DNA of 64,000 nt from Beverwykella pulmonaria (GCA_001599595.1 BCHH01000004.1:1257997-1321996); one strand, 5' to 3'; positions 22,469-34,935 are shown, numbered from the stretch's first letter. Notes: a model not told the origin generated them from the sequence alone. Translations and numbers: made by a program.

Positions 22469-25320
22469 AAAAAATCCGGCCCTGTTTTCGATCTCCGAAC
22501 AGTATGGAAATGTTAGGACGTCCAACTCCGAGCCTCTTCAAACAATGCCGTTGAGTTTAGTCCGACGAAGTCATCAGACCATGTCACCGACTCGCTTAGA
22601 AACCTAGTCTAGGTAGCAAACATACCCTTGAATCATGACAAACCCACGGCATCGGAAAGCATGAATGTTTCACAGGGAAAGACCATTCCAATACCAAGGC
22701 ACAAAGCAAACCTTACCCTATTTAGCATAGCGTATTCGTGTGATGTCAACTTTAGTCGTCGCCACAAGGCAGACAAGGATCTGATAATAAATAGTAGGAG
22801 TCACAGAAACAAGCACTAAGACAGTGGTACGTCTTGAACGTCGATGTTTCAATAGTGGTGTCGTCTATCTCCCGAAGGCCCATGATCACCGCCCCATTCC
22901 GAAATCACAGGAACTAATTCTTTACAGAGTTCAGCTGAATTAGTGTTCAAAATGCGAAAATGAGGAAAGACTAGAGGCCAGAGTCTCGCTTAGGCCTGTT
23001 AGAATGTTCATCCACCCGCAGACACGGTCACAGGAATCTTCCTTCACGTCGGCAACTCCGACGTGGATGTGGCTTCGACCACGTTGTAATCGGTCGGTAG
23101 GTCGGTAGGATCCGATAAACGCAAACGCACGGGGACGAGAGTGGGACTTGAACGCTCTCAATCGGTTGTGCAACACTCTAAGAGTAGACAAGTCTCATAC
23201 CGCATGAGATGGAGGATTGTCAAACCAAAAGTACCCCACAAGCTAAGAGGCTCAAATTCTTACGCCAATCCTACCACTGCCCACTTCAGGCGTGGCTGCA
23301 CAGCCACAAAGGTTAGAGAGGTGACGGTTTTTTCGTATCAACTGCTCGTAGGATTCACCAACGCCAATCATCCGACGTTCCATACGGCTTTAGACTCGCC
23401 CCGTAGGTATTCTACGCAGTGGTAAAGCAGCTATGGATCATTTGACATTTTCTATAAATAGAAATACAACTATAACTCACCATCACATTTGAAGAACTCT
23501 GCACCAAACTTCTAGCACGCATGACTTTCCCAACAGCCAGCCCCCCATGAGAAACACACTTCAGCTGGGGCAGCCCGAGAAGTGAAACAGTGATCGGAGT
23601 GTCGGCTCAGCCACGGATATAAGGTACGGAAAAATACGGCAATAGTTTGCGATCCGCAGTCAGCCTCGTCGTCCCAAGGTGACAAGACGCCCAGCAATCT
23701 CGTCTAACCCTAAGTCTACCTCCATTGTTCACGAGCTCTGGCCAAATACCCACTCCGTGAGACTTCCGAGAGACAGGGAGGATGCTTGTTTCATCCCCGG
23801 CCCCCAACCCTCATTACCTTGAGCTCGGTGGATGGCTAGTCCGGATCCGGAAATTTACCGATACAAAATTGTAAGACTGGTGCCTCAATGAAGAATTTTG
23901 GGCGATAGAAGCGCGGGTGCGTCAGTTGGTGCCTACAATAGTTGCCAAATTGAGGGTAGCAGGTAGCATCGGCGATATCAAGGGCAATGGAGCCGACACA
24001 GCGAGAATTTTGGGCCCTTGCTATGGGTATAGGACGCCTGGAGTAGTATGCACTACGTTTGTGACTCTTCAATGTGTGGCTTCTGGCCCATGGATCCCTT
24101 GCACTTGTAGGCTCTTGTGTTGGTCCTAGTAAGGATGTAACAACGTTTATTACAACGTCTCCTGGCCGTATGCCCATCCAATGAAGTTCTTTGTTTTTTC
24201 AAATGGGGCTTCTACTCCGCATAGGCTTTGTAAACACGAGTATCAATTGGTGATCTTGACTTTCAATACCACGAATCCTCCATCCTTCAACTGCGTATAC
24301 TGGTTCCAAGATCGCGACCTCGGGACTCAGCCTCTTGTTGCCACTGAGTTCGGCGGTGATCATCTCCGACAGCTTCCAGCTTACTACATACGGTAACTTC
24401 TGACGACATCTCCAGCTGAGAGGTGTGGTTTCTTGATACGCACGCAAATGTGAGAATCCACAATCCCCTCGCCCAACTATGCCTTACCTCAATGGTAGAT
24501 TTAGCAATCACCATCTCCGACCGCTTTACGGTATCACATGCGGAAGCATTGGAGTATATCTCAGCCCACGAATAACTCCATCCAATTTGGGAGAGAATAT
24601 ATAGATTGGTTTCTTCTCTAGGCTTCAATGACCAAATCAGCAATCTATTACTCCTTTTCAAGCAGTTTCCAGGCACCAGGCTCCACTTCGACCAATTCCA
24701 AGGCATAAACAAAATCCACTATAGACCAACCCTAAACGCCAGAGCCAACGTTAAAACAACCCTAAGCCCCATAATCCTTCCTGGTTACTACAACTCGTAT
24801 TTCATGCTTTAGGTTCATCCTGGCAATTCAAAAACCTGACCTGAGCTGGAAGTCACAACATCATCGCCCAAGTATACAAACCGAGGCATCCTACAGATCT
24901 AATTGAGCAAGCTTCTTTACTAGCTCCCCAGCACCAATCATCCTTTATGCAGGTGCCCAGTTGAGCACATCCCGGCCAAGAACACCACCCTATGCTCTAG
25001 ATACCATAAAGCACAGCAGACAAAAGCAAATTGAGGTACAGCCACCCTTCGCCACCACACCTTGATTATCAGTCTATATTCTCTCCATCATTCTAGTGTG
25101 TATACTTAAGGAGAGCAGTGAACGAAAAATATACTATTTATTACCGAACTCCCGCAGCCTGCCCCTCGAACTTTACAAGTCGAGAAAAATTCTCTCTAGG
25201 AGTTCGCCTTTTGAAGATCACCACCTTCGTAGTGCTCTCCTTTAGACCCCCTCACCCACCGCGAGTCTCTTCCCCGACGTCACCTTCTCCAAACTTCAAA
25301 GGCTGCGCCCCTCTTTGCAA
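22469..25320. other. Long gene-poor region
   Basis: Several minus-strand frames (23836-24177, 24199-24447, 24287-24712) have protein-like patches but no start, domain or splice logic tying them together. GGTCGGTA is repeated at 23092-23109. A B-box-like GGGACTTGAACG at 23139-23150 does not fold into a tRNA. I support no gene here. Confidence 0.5.
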
Positions 25321-25872
25321 ATGTCAAACCCATACTCGAACAGGCACCCCCCACCACACTCCCAACAGCAACAATGGCCCTCTCCACCCCAACCCACCAG
25401 CACCTCTGAACCAGCACCGCAACATCCCCACCTCCCCTACCAGCCACCGCCCCAATACCCACCCGCCTTCCAACCGCGCGCTCAACAACACCCTCACGAA
25501 GTCATATCAACCTCGTCCTCCACCCCCTCGTCCCGAGCCACAGCAACTACAACCTCTTTCCATCATTATAACCCGCACCCCCACGGCTCCTCCACCTCCT
25601 CCTCCACCACCACCCCTGGGTCCTCGACAAGCCAGAGCACAAGAGGAGGCAGACACCAAATTACAGCGCCATTTCAGATTCCACGGATGCCGATGAGCTG
25701 GCCGTGGCCTACGGGCCCACCCGGTCAAGCGCAGGGACAAAGATGGGTTGGTGGGGCCGCGGATCCTAACGTAAATATTGATCCCAGATTATTAGGGGAG
25801 GGGAGAGGTACTGGTGGCGGGCAGGGTCAAGGCGGGTATGGGGCGTGGCCGCCGAGTAGTGGAGGACAGTGA
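25321..25872 (+). CDS. Low-complexity Pro/Gln/Ser-rich protein, hypothetical
   Basis: The ATG at 25321 opens 183 residues (MSNPYSNRHPPPHSQQQQW). It is rich in Pro, Gln, His, Ser and Thr, with STSS/TTT runs at about 60-105. A less biased middle follows (ITAPFQIPRMPMSWPWPTG, then DPNVNIDPRLLGEG), and the end is Gly-rich. The middle motif and the sustained codon pattern favour a real gene; NIDPRLL-type tails occur in fungal regulatory proteins. It is probably disordered. No domain is recognised. The other plus frame across the same stretch (25118-25696) is taken as a shadow. Confidence 0.5.
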   Translation: MSNPYSNRHPPPHSQQQQWPSPPQPTSTSEPAPQHPHLPYQPPPQYPPAFQPRAQQHPHEVISTSSSTPSSRATATTTSFHHYNPHPHGSSTSSSTTTPGSSTSQSTRGGRHQITAPFQIPRMPMSWPWPTGPPGQAQGQRWVGGAADPNVNIDPRLLGEGRGTGGGQGQGGYGAWPPSSGGQ

Positions 25873-28800
25873 GGGGTTGTGTGAGAAATACTAGGACCAT
25901 GCTGTGTTGGAAGACTGGAAAGAAATGACGCTGAGTGTTTAGCTGGGGAGGTACGGATGCTGGGACGGAATGTCCGATTTGCTCAAGAGGGAGACATGGA
26001 GACTTAGGGAATGTGATGCCAGTAGGTGGATGATAGGGGGATTTCTTGTTCTTTTCTTAGTTACAAATTATATACACACTTTTCCTTTAAGTCAGCTATA
26101 TTCATACATAATTTTATACCATTCTTATACCTTTTCAGAGGTGTTTGCTTTTTACGAAGACTACAACAAGGTATTTATACGCTAGGCTTGCTACTTCGCC
26201 TATGGCTCCTTGAATTAGTCTTCGCACAATTAAGCACGTAGTGGAGCGAGAAACATGAATGCGCCCAAAAATGAAACTCCGATACCAGTTTTCTGGGGCG
26301 ACAAGGTACGTTTGGTACTTTTCAGCGCCGTATGTGTAGTAACATCGAGTACTATTGTGGTGGAGTAAAGGGATGATTGATATAGGAATCAGGAGGGTAG
26401 AGGCGGCTCGTTTCCCTGCGATGTCAGAGGCAGCAGTGCACTGAACAAGATGGAAGATAAGTAGACCGTTACAATTTCGTTGTATGTATTGTTCTATTTA
26501 CAGTTAGGCTGCCAAGCACCTCATCTACAAGAATTCTCGCGACGAGATATCTCAGCCTCATCACATCCACCTCATGTGAGCTCATCTCATCAAGCCTCTC
26601 ACGCGACGCTTGATCGACGATTTGAATCACCCACCTGCCGTCCCTTTTAGCATTGTTTTTTGTTTTTGTTTTTTAGATAGCATCTCCCAGCTTCGTCTCG
26701 GTCTCCGTTCAGGGGGATCAACACCTCACTGATCGATAGAGAAGCTCTACTATCTCTACTCTGATAGGCCTGTCTTGCTAAGCTCACGGCAAGCTTCAAG
26801 GCAAGCACAACGCTCACGGGGCCTATCACGAGCCTGAGTACGAGCCTGAGCCTATCGGTCAATTACGTGAGGCGAGACGAGCTCTGGCCCCCAATACAAG
26901 CGTTCTACAACCAAACTACCTACTTCCTGCAGGCCGGAGTGATAAATAGATCTATATTAAAGAAAGAAAGAAAGATATATATCTGCCGAAAGTTAGAAGA
27001 ATGATCGCGGTCCCCCCCTTCGGGGTCTCTTCGTGTGTTCATTGTTGGAGGTGCGAGGTGTTGTCCGAGGGTGATGGTTGTCGGATTGTTAGGTCTCCTC
27101 GATAATGGGTCCTAGCTGAGTATATATCATATTGGTATTGAGTGATGACGAAGCAAGCCGCTGAAAGAGAGCCGGGACCTCTTCCCTGCACCATGAATCC
27201 AAGCTTTCAACCATCGCCTGAGGTGGATTCGGGCAAAGTAGCTCTTCGCTATGGCGCACTATTTGGCGCTAGTAATTTGGATGGTGATTCTTATCACAGA
27301 AACTAGATACTTTAGATAACGATCAGATTGTGTCACTCAATTTAACCTTGATATTTCCAACGGAAACAGAAGCACAGAGCAAGAACCACGCAAAACATTT
27401 GTTTCCAAGGAAAAAAGGTACAGCCTTGAGTGTCGTGACATGGAAGTGGGCATTTTCTCTTTCTATACCTCTCTCTTGGGAGCAGAAAAGTCAAAGAAGG
27501 AAATTCTGGTAAAGTCAAGACACCCATCAAGTTGGACAGCTAAGTAATGTGAGTAGTTGTATCTGACTGCAATCCTCTCCGGTGTGTTTCGCTTTATTTT
27601 GCCTATCTCACATTCACTCAGTTGGACTATCTCTTTGACGGAAAATATCAGGTCTAAGATTTCAGGGTTAAATGAGCGACTAGAGTGAGATATTTAGGAT
27701 TGAATAAGGGGCCATAGGTTGTATGTATCTTTCTTTATGATAATTTACATTCGCCTTAATGAACATGGTTGCTCAAAAGGTATGCCTTAAGAAACGAACT
27801 AGTGTTGCATCAACGATTAGTGGAAGTCATTGTAGAACAAAAATCAGTCTGTTCATCATGTAATATATGATCATTAGGGTCATTTAGGTCTTGAATAGAT
27901 CTGTAAGTTGTTCGTAGATCGGTTTACCTAGCCTCGCCTTTTCGTACCTTACTTTTGAGATTAACAACGCTTAGGACAACTCAAGAAGAGCCACGAAAGT
28001 CCCAGACACATAAACGAGGGTCATTCTTGAATGATCCACACTTTGGCCATTCCAAATTCTGGAGTCTTTGCACAAGCAGACAGGGTCTGAATATAGGGTG
28101 CATGATGCATGTGCTCAGAAAAGGGCTGAGGTATCGTCGATCACTCAATCCTTGAGTTCCCACGTAGGAGAGGCTTTTCCTCTTGAAAAAGACCTATATA
28201 CTAATTAAAATTGTCTCTGTCATTAGAAAACGAAGTTTCCGATAGAAGATCTCTTAGTTGAAAGTAGAGGTAGCGGCACCTGACATGCATTCACCATGGG
28301 CTTCTACGATTCGCGATTCCCGAAGTTAACACACTGCTTCTGTCAACTGACTGCGGCAACTGTAAGTCGCTGTGGAAATTTCAGCCCTAAAGCTGCACAA
28401 GAGCTTGGATTTCATTGTCGTGAAGTTCTCCTACATCCGAAGTCGTTATTTCTCTGGTTTTTAGGAGGGGTGTTTACATAATTCTTAAACTCCACCTCTG
28501 CTGCTAACTTCTCCACGAACGCCCAACTGTACAAGCTACACTCACTAGGAGGCTAAAATCAGCAATCTATAGAGCTCCAATTAACATTCTACAAGCATTG
28601 GAGAGCTATCCAGCGCAATCAAAAGCAACATGGACCAGGTATATTCAACATGAGACAGGATATGAAGAAGGAAGAAAAAGTCGACAACATGGATCAGGGC
28701 TTGAGCATGGAACATGACATTAAACCGGAAGCCGACATGGGCGAAGAAGACGGCGCTATCAACGAAGACCAAAAGAATAACTCTCTGTAGACTTAGGCAG

Positions 28801-28970
28801 AGACCAAATCTTGCTCAAGGCCTGAGACGAAGATCACCTTCCATGCTCTAAGATAGAGGTGCTTCTCCCAAATCGGGCGCCTGTATCAATCTTGCAGCAC
28901 TACCAGTTGCTCAGGAGGCCCCGCAACACTCAGCCCAAGCGTTGTCGAAACCTACCAGAACCATGTTAAA
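25873..28970. other. Gene-poor, AT-leaning region
   Basis: No gene is supported. It contains a (AAAG)n stretch at 26961-26976, T-rich runs at 26654-26675, a CCCC-TTCG-GGGG hairpin at about 27014-27025, and short repeats of ACGAGCCTGAG near 26827-26850. It may be decayed mobile DNA; no protein-level proof was found. A 46-codon acidic frame begins near 28651 (MRQDMKKEEKVDNMDQG) without further support. Confidence 0.45.
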
Positions 28971-29563
28971 GAATTTATAGATGCGGACGACGAATCCACG
29001 ATGGCCGGGGAAGCCAGTGGGGTCTCCAGTAGGCCGATTTGCCATATACTCCTGTCAGAAATTTACACGCATATGGATCTAATCGATTGCGCAGCCGTTT
29101 CTGCCACTTTTTGGAGAGCGCTTCGATATTCATTCCCAGAATACGACACCACGAAAGAGAAACCAGGTGATACAGTCAACAAAGACGGTATCCCCAACTC
29201 CATGGTGGGAGTGTGGGAGTTTATGGAAATCCTAAATACAGCTATCTCCCCAGACCAGCCACTATGTCATCTCTACCATACCGTAAGCGATACTGAAGAC
29301 GATGCCGAAGAAGCCGCCGAGGATTGGGCACTTAATAAACCATCAAAGCGAGCGTGCAATCCGTAATCACTACCGAGGTAGACAGACTCGCTAAAACATG
29401 GGTAGCAGGCTTGCATTACAATGGCACTGTGAGGAAGACTCTGAAGGGATGTATGGTGGATATTGTATGGCCAAAACCCACGAGTTCAAGAGTATTGGAA
29501 AATTTATGGAGCGTAGGGACAGGAATAGAGTCCATCGATGGTGATTATAAAGCGTTCATGTGA
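28971..29563 (+). pseudogene. F-box-like gene relic or short hypothetical gene
   Basis: One frame (29001-29366) contains ICHILLSEIYTHMDLIDCAA followed by VSATFWRAL. This has the spacing of an F-box (L-xEI-xxx-LDLID-xAVS-xx-WR). It ends at a stop, while an overlapping frame (to 29563) carries on with acceptable composition (ITTEVDRLAKTWVAGL). An indel near 29350 or a missed intron would link them to about 190 residues. I cannot decide between a relic and a spliced gene. Confidence 0.35.
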
Positions 29564-29857
29564 GCGTAGCTGAGGCGTGGAAGGTGTGGGAGACTCTGCC
29601 TGGATGGGTTGCAGGTCGGGCATTCTTGGATGCACTGAACCGAGACTAGTCAAGGTGGTATACATAGTGGTAGACACTACGGGGAAAAGCAACGAAGGTA
29701 GGCGAATTGAAGATGAGATGAATGGTGGAGAGAAGTGAAGGTTGGACGTAGTGACCTCGCGTCTTGAGCGTGCCGACGCGTTGAATTCGGGCCGAAATGA
29801 GCTACCCTCACAAAATCACCTTGCCCGCCCCGCAATCGCCGCACGCGCACACACCAG

Positions 29858-31243
29858 ATGCCTCTCGGTTTCGAGCGCCTCAACGAGCGCATCACGCGCC
29901 CCAACGCGCTCATAAACTTTATCAAACCTCTACCAGGTCCGACAGCATCCACTGCCGAAGCGATCCTATCCCGCGTGGCCGCCATATGCTACCCCTTCAT
30001 GAAAGCGAACATGATCCTCGTCCAAGCTCTCGAAGAGTTCCCACACAACAATGAGTTCATTGGCCGCAATTTCAACGCTGGAGAAGTCATACAGCTGGTG
30101 CTGCGGAATAGGCAGGGACAATGGCTGCCTGAGAGGGCAGTCATGATGGTCATGGTGCATGAGCTTGCGCATTGCAAGCAGATGAACCACTCCAAGGCGT
30201 TCTGGAAGGTGAGGGACGAGTATGCGGTGGCGCTGAGGGAGCTGTGGGGCAAGGGGTATACTGGGGAGGGTCTGTGGGGGAAAGGGAAGAAGTTAGCTAC
30301 CGGCGAGCCACATGCAGAGCGTGTTGAGGTGGGCGATGTGCCGGAACACCTGTGTGGTGGGACATATGGGAGACGGAAGAAGAGGCGTAGAGGTGGCAAG
30401 GAGAAGGAGCTCTTGTCTTATGCCGAGAGGAAGCAGAGACGGATTCTGAAGAAGTTCGGCGCTGGTGGGCTAGCTCTAGGAGCAGATGACGAGACGAAAG
30501 TTAAGCTTGAGGGCGGAGTGGCGAAGAAGGGCAAACCTCGGGTTGCTGGTAGTGCCAGAGGTCGAGAGTTGAGGGCTGCGGCGGCGCTGGCCCGGTTTGA
30601 GCCCATTAAGAAGGAGGAGGTCATCGTTAAGGAAGAGTCGGAGAGCGAGACCGAAGGCGAGTACGAAGAGATTAGCGATAAGGACGCGGCTCTCGACATT
30701 GATGGAAAGAAGCTAGTGGATGACAAGGGTCGCCCTTTGGTCAAGATATGCGAGGGCGAGGATGATTTAGACGGCAATGCTCGAAGGGAGATGGATGAGC
30801 TTCAGGTTTATCAGCCCCTTCTCAACAAGACTCCCTCAACTTCAACATCCGACCTCATCGTTGAAAGCAAACCAAAATCTCAGGAATTAAAATCTGCCAA
30901 GACGAAAGCGTCCGTACTGCCCAATCGGCCATCCAATGCTACTTCGAGCGCAAATGTTCTCCGCCTCGACGAGATCTACAAACGGCGCCCTGATCCTGAG
31001 CCTTCGAAGCCTTCGTTGCTTACACCCCGGAGCACATTGAAACCTAAAAAGGAATGTGCTGTCTGTTCGCTCGTAAACGAGTCTGGATCACTCTGTTGTA
31101 TGGCTTGTTCCAACGTCCTCTCACCAGATCTCATGCCGAATCATTGGAAGTGCAGAAGTGAGGTTTGCAACAACAGCAAATACATCAACTCTGGAGATGC
31201 GGGTATCTGCGGATTGTGCGGTGCATCGAAGCCTACCTCATGA
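29858..31243 (+). CDS. wss1: Wss1/WLM-family metalloprotease (DNA-protein crosslink repair)
   Basis: A single exon of 461 residues from ATG 29858 (MPLGFERLNERITRP). The WLM domain covers about 1-200. The zinc protease site is HELAH at 101-105 with a third His at 111 (HExxH-x5-H), the same spacing as yeast Wss1. It is followed by a conserved CGGTYG near 167. A basic and then acidic linker follows (KKEEVIVKEESESETEGEYE, a possible SUMO-type KxE region). Two zinc-ribbon segments end the protein: CAVCSLVNESGSLCCMAC of RanBP2 type, and CRSEVC with CGLCGASKP. Wss1 proteins cleave proteins covalently trapped on DNA, working with SUMO, ubiquitin and Cdc48, in the nucleus. Length and order fit filamentous fungal members. 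Confidence 0.93.
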   Translation: MPLGFERLNERITRPNALINFIKPLPGPTASTAEAILSRVAAICYPFMKANMILVQALEEFPHNNEFIGRNFNAGEVIQLVLRNRQGQWLPERAVMMVMVHELAHCKQMNHSKAFWKVRDEYAVALRELWGKGYTGEGLWGKGKKLATGEPHAERVEVGDVPEHLCGGTYGRRKKRRRGGKEKELLSYAERKQRRILKKFGAGGLALGADDETKVKLEGGVAKKGKPRVAGSARGRELRAAAALARFEPIKKEEVIVKEESESETEGEYEEISDKDAALDIDGKKLVDDKGRPLVKICEGEDDLDGNARREMDELQVYQPLLNKTPSTSTSDLIVESKPKSQELKSAKTKASVLPNRPSNATSSANVLRLDEIYKRRPDPEPSKPSLLTPRSTLKPKKECAVCSLVNESGSLCCMACSNVLSPDLMPNHWKCRSEVCNNSKYINSGDAGICGLCGASKPTS

Positions 31244-32018
31244 TAATCTTACGAAGGCGGTACGAATAGCTAGTCCACTCTGGGCGCTAAATGCTGTAGG
31301 TGCGGCGTGGATCTATATGGCACTCGTATATTCCTCATCCTCCGTAAAGTAATAACGAAGGGTATGTATTGATGGAATCATGGTTATGATGCACTAGCGC
31401 TACTGGAAAATATAGTTTGCCCATTTTTGATACCCGATTTAACATCATGCATGTATATCAATAATATATCGCGAGTGTATGAACTCACAAACAAGGGACC
31501 GTTGGTGCACAGTTCCCGCTTTCCATGCATGACATTCAAATATCTTCAATTACATACTCCCACGCCTATCTCCATTCGTCACGCTTCAGTTCAACTATTT
31601 AGCCACAAACTGTCTCTCTCACTACTAAAAATCTAGCACTCATGGTGTTGCAAATCATGCGGCCCTTCGAAGTCGTCGCAGTAACGCCACAGCCCATGGC
31701 TCTTAAAGAAAGCTGCACATACCCTCTCGCCACCGTATACCACGACCTATGCCACCTGGTCCTCCAAATGTCAAAATATATCGAAGTCCCGAACCGGAGA
31801 CACTGAACGTACAGCACCACCCAACACAGCCTAGTGCTACTTTTGCATGCCAAGCCCGGCCAGCAAGCTCGAGCGGAGCTCCTCGCGAACAACAAACGTC
31901 ACTGCCGCAGCTCGACCTACACTCCACACGACACCTCACACCACACCCGCGATATCCCACACACCCATCTTCTGCCTATCTAAATACCCCAAAGAAACAT
32001 TCACAGCCATTGACGTGA
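31244..32018. other. Intergenic, no gene seen
   Basis: AT-rich at 31320-31640. The minus-strand frames 31599-31960 have unlikely composition. The promoter of the small mitochondrial gene should be near its 3' end. Confidence 0.55.
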
Positions 32019-32535
32019 ATGGCGTCACGTTTCCTAGCGCCGGCGGTTCGCACCGCGCGATTTTCCGCCTTTCCTCGAGTTGCCAGTCCCAGCGCAAGGA
32101 GCTTTCAGACAAGCCGTATCCTGAGACAAGAGAGCCCTGTTGCTCCGGTAACACCGGTAGCGGTCAAGAAACCCGTGGGCGCTTTTCGAGGAGGGTGAGT
32201 GCCTTCCTTCTGTTCCGAATCCTGGACCCGGGGCTCCGCTTGCGCGAGATCTTGAGGTGCGAGCCCCAACTCCCGCAACGGGCTCTGAAAAGTTTTGTTT
32301 AAGGAGGAAGGGGGTATCCGATAAGGTTCAGATGCTAATTGTGCGAAATAGGCTCTTCGGCTTCCTTCTCGGCGCCTTTTCCTCCGGCGCTGGCATGTAC
32401 TACTATGTCATTGACGAGTACCGCGTCTCCAACGAGCTTCTGACTGAGGATATCTATGCGCTGCAGGCTGCCGTTCAGAGGATAGAGGGCTATGTGAGGA
32501 CATTGGAGGAGAAGGTTGATTCGAGGAAGAAGTGA
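32019..32535 (+). CDS. Small mitochondrial membrane protein, uncharacterised
   Basis: Exons 32019-32194 and 32352-32535, joined over a 157-bp intron (GTGAGT...ATAG), give 119 residues. The N-terminus is a typical mitochondrial presequence: basic, Ala/Ser/Phe-rich, no acidic residues (MASRFLAPAVRTARFSAFPR, with FQTSRILR as a likely cleavage context). The splice junction reads AFRGG|LFGFLLGAFSSG, starting a single Gly-rich membrane segment. A helical tail follows (VSNELLTEDIYALQAAVQRI, then EGYVRTLEEKVDSRKK). This layout is common to a conserved but unnamed fungal mitochondrial protein. Inner membrane location is inferred. Confidence 0.8.
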
Positions 32536-32847
32536 AAGGATTGGTAAAGATGAAATGAGCGGGAGAGGAGGGGAGAAACACCATTTGAGTCCGCGCGGGG
32601 AGGAGGAACGGGAAACACAAAACCCACAATAAAGCTTCGAGTTGTAGGGGACTTGTATTATCTATTTGTCATGGGTTGTAGCCGAGCTTTTTGTCCCGGA
32701 CATGTCGATCTGGTTTATATCATACCAATGAATTTCCTCTTTCGGGCTTGTATACTACTTCTCTAGACCTAGGACCCTCCCCAAACCTCCAATCCCAAGC
32801 CTCTCAAATTCGCCCTCTGTCACTACCTCACCCCTCTCCATAATATC
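32536..32847. other. Intergenic, no gene seen
   Basis: 3' flank of the small mitochondrial gene. Nothing specific is seen. Confidence 0.6.
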
Positions 32848-33369
32848 CTATACAATCAAAGATCTCACGTATTCTACGCTCTCCTTTGCAATAAACTGGT
32901 CGAAATCTTCATCCGGTGCTTTTTCGATCATGGAGCTAATGTGTACGTCGTAGTAGCCATGCACGGCGAGTTTTGGGCGTGAGGGGCATGTACGCAAGGA
33001 TTTTTGAGAGATATTGAATTTTGAAGATGGTGTGGGCCGAGAGGGTGACAAGGGTGTGGGGATGGCGGAGGAGGGGCTAGGGCTTCTTGTTCTCTGCTGC
33101 TGTGGCAGCTTGGGCTTCGGCGTTGTTGAATGGGAGTGGTGTATTTGGTGGTAGAGGCTGCAGGTTAGTTTCGGACTTCTGTTTGCGTCTTCGAACAGCC
33201 ATTGGGCCTGATGAAATACTTCGTTTGTTTTTTTGAGAAGAGTATCTTTTAGTGTTGAAATTTTGGCCACAGTGCCGTACAAATTTGAGATCAGCAAGCA
33301 AATATTTTGGGCACGTGGTCCTCGGAATAAGTCACATAGTGTCGGCCTGTGGGTCACATGATGAGTCAC
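32848..33369 (-). CDS. Hypothetical ORF, weak
   Basis: One open frame of 173 residues. Its last 45 residues (LAVHGYYDVHISSMIEKAPD, ending ESVEYVRSLIV) look protein-like. An overlapping frame starts with a better ATG at 33199 (MAVRRRKQKSETNLQPLPPN) but stops after 41 residues, so a frameshift or a short intron near 33080 may link the two. The first ATG lies inside the dispersed repeat at 33338-33536, which makes the long start doubtful. No family is recognised. Confidence 0.3.
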   Translation of the reverse strand: MTHHVTHRPTLCDLFRGPRAQNICLLISNLYGTVAKISTLKDTLLKKTNEVFHQAQWLFEDANRSPKLTCSLYHQIHHSHSTTPKPKLPQQQRTRSPSPSSAIPTPLSPSRPTPSSKFNISQKSLRTCPSRPKLAVHGYYDVHISSMIEKAPDEDFDQFIAKESVEYVRSLIV

Positions 33370-33536
33370 CTCTATATTTACTCATGTGACTCACTTCTAT
33401 ATTTGCTTTCACCATCTTGGCAGGCCCCTAGCGTGCTTGATAAGACTATAGATATCTCTTCGGCAGCTCCTCTATAGAATCAACATCCTTATCAGTGCAA
33501 CAATCATCACTCTCTAAAGCTACTTCGTTACATCAC
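33338..33536 (-). repeat. Dispersed repeat, copy A (inverted relative to 61487-61676)
   Basis: The reverse complement of this stretch matches 61487-61676. Over the best 133 bp I count about 13 differences, 12 of them transitions. The core contains TAGGGGCCTGCCAAGAT, GTGAGTCACATGAG and GGTGACTCATCATG. Similarity weakens beyond the core on both sides. Confidence 0.8.
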
Positions 33537-33545
33537 AACACATAG

Positions 33546-34935
33546 CAAAGCGTATTATCAGTGAAGAGAGATATACCCGAAAGAATTGTTATGGGACGGT
33601 GAGCACACCCTTTTGCGAGCAAGCGTTACATGGGTGTTTTATTTAAGTGGCATAAGGACATAAAGTTACTGTAAAGTCCTAGCCTCCACATCGCTCCGCT
33701 GCCCTGAATCTAAGTATGAGTACCCACTACCCGGACTGGAATCTGCTAATAGGCGTCCCGCGTGGCAATCCCAAACCTACTTCCGTCCTCGAGGTTTCGG
33801 CATCTTTAGTCACAGAGATATAACTCTTGGCGACCGAATGGAACGGAATTTAATTCACATTTTTATAGAAGCTGCTCTCGCATCCGCTGACTGACGTAGT
33901 TGCATTACTCAATAGCTCTGACCAGAATTCGATTGTATGGTTGGGAGTGAGTGCGTGGGTACCAGTCTGCAACACAGGTCTCAGATTCACGTTGCAGACC
34001 AGCAGGCGGCCGGTCAGGGGGTGGATATCCTGACTACCTTGAGATTAGAGGATAGCTGGATTTGAGTTAGTCTGGAGGTCACTAGATAGAGATTAGAGCA
34101 GGGAATGGGGTCAAACGAGTCAGGCGGGACGAAATGGGGTGCTTTGATTGCAAGGAGCACGGCGTGTGTCATCATCTGGGTATGAAATAGGTGAGAAACG
34201 GGATTGAAGTGGCATATCAACATTAGTAGCTCACTGGATGTAGGGTTCGATGCGTATGTCGAGAATGGGAATTACTTATTGCTATTGTAGATTGCTGAGA
34301 GATAGCCTGGGCCGGGTAGTCTGAAAACAAAGGGCTGAAAAGGCCTTGAGTGAATATGCTAGGATGTTGGCTGCGATCAGGAAGAGATATTTGGAGATGG
34401 CTCGGGATCCGGAATGAGAGGTGTGGGATGCAGTGAAGGTAATGGGTGAACGTTCTCCGATCTATTCATGCTGAGTGCACACCTGCAAACAAGTGAATCA
34501 CTCGACTCATCTTCCTGAAAGCTGTTATAGTCCACTATAACTCTCAGCTCTAATCCACCGTCATCACTACTATGGAGTGGAATAGGCAGTTTTCTATCCT
34601 GGGGTAAAAGCTCCTGGAACAGATGGACTGGTTGGAAGAGCACGGGACTAAACTTGAACCGAAATTTGGGGGTCTGATGGCGCAATAGGTATCACGTTGC
34701 CCGAGATGGGCAATCAAGTATGAACGTACCAACTCACAGCGCTCGTCAAATGAGAAAGTCAATTGGAAAGATGAGTAGGGGATTGGAAGGGTGCAGCCTG
34801 AAGTGATTCACGAGAAGGGAAATCTCCGAAATGTTGATTAAGGACAAAGGTTCTTCTCACAATGGGGTCCTATCATGGTGTTTGGATATCTGGGCACCAA
34901 ATTTTGATTGAGTCCTATTGAGATTGTCTGTTCAA
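33546..34935. other. Intergenic, no gene supported
   Basis: Only short frames (34014-34223, 34377-34685, both minus) with no family signs. Some could be remains, but I see no conserved motif. Confidence 0.5.

Noticed and set aside
23120..23210. tRNA-like stretch with GGGACTTGAACG on the plus strand
   Set aside because: It resembles a B-box, but the T-stem does not pair (two mismatches of five) and no acceptor stem or anticodon arm forms.
25118..25696. Pro/Arg-rich plus frame of 192 codons
   Set aside because: Overlaps the frame from 25321, which has the better ATG and a less biased middle; composition follows from CCA/CCC runs.
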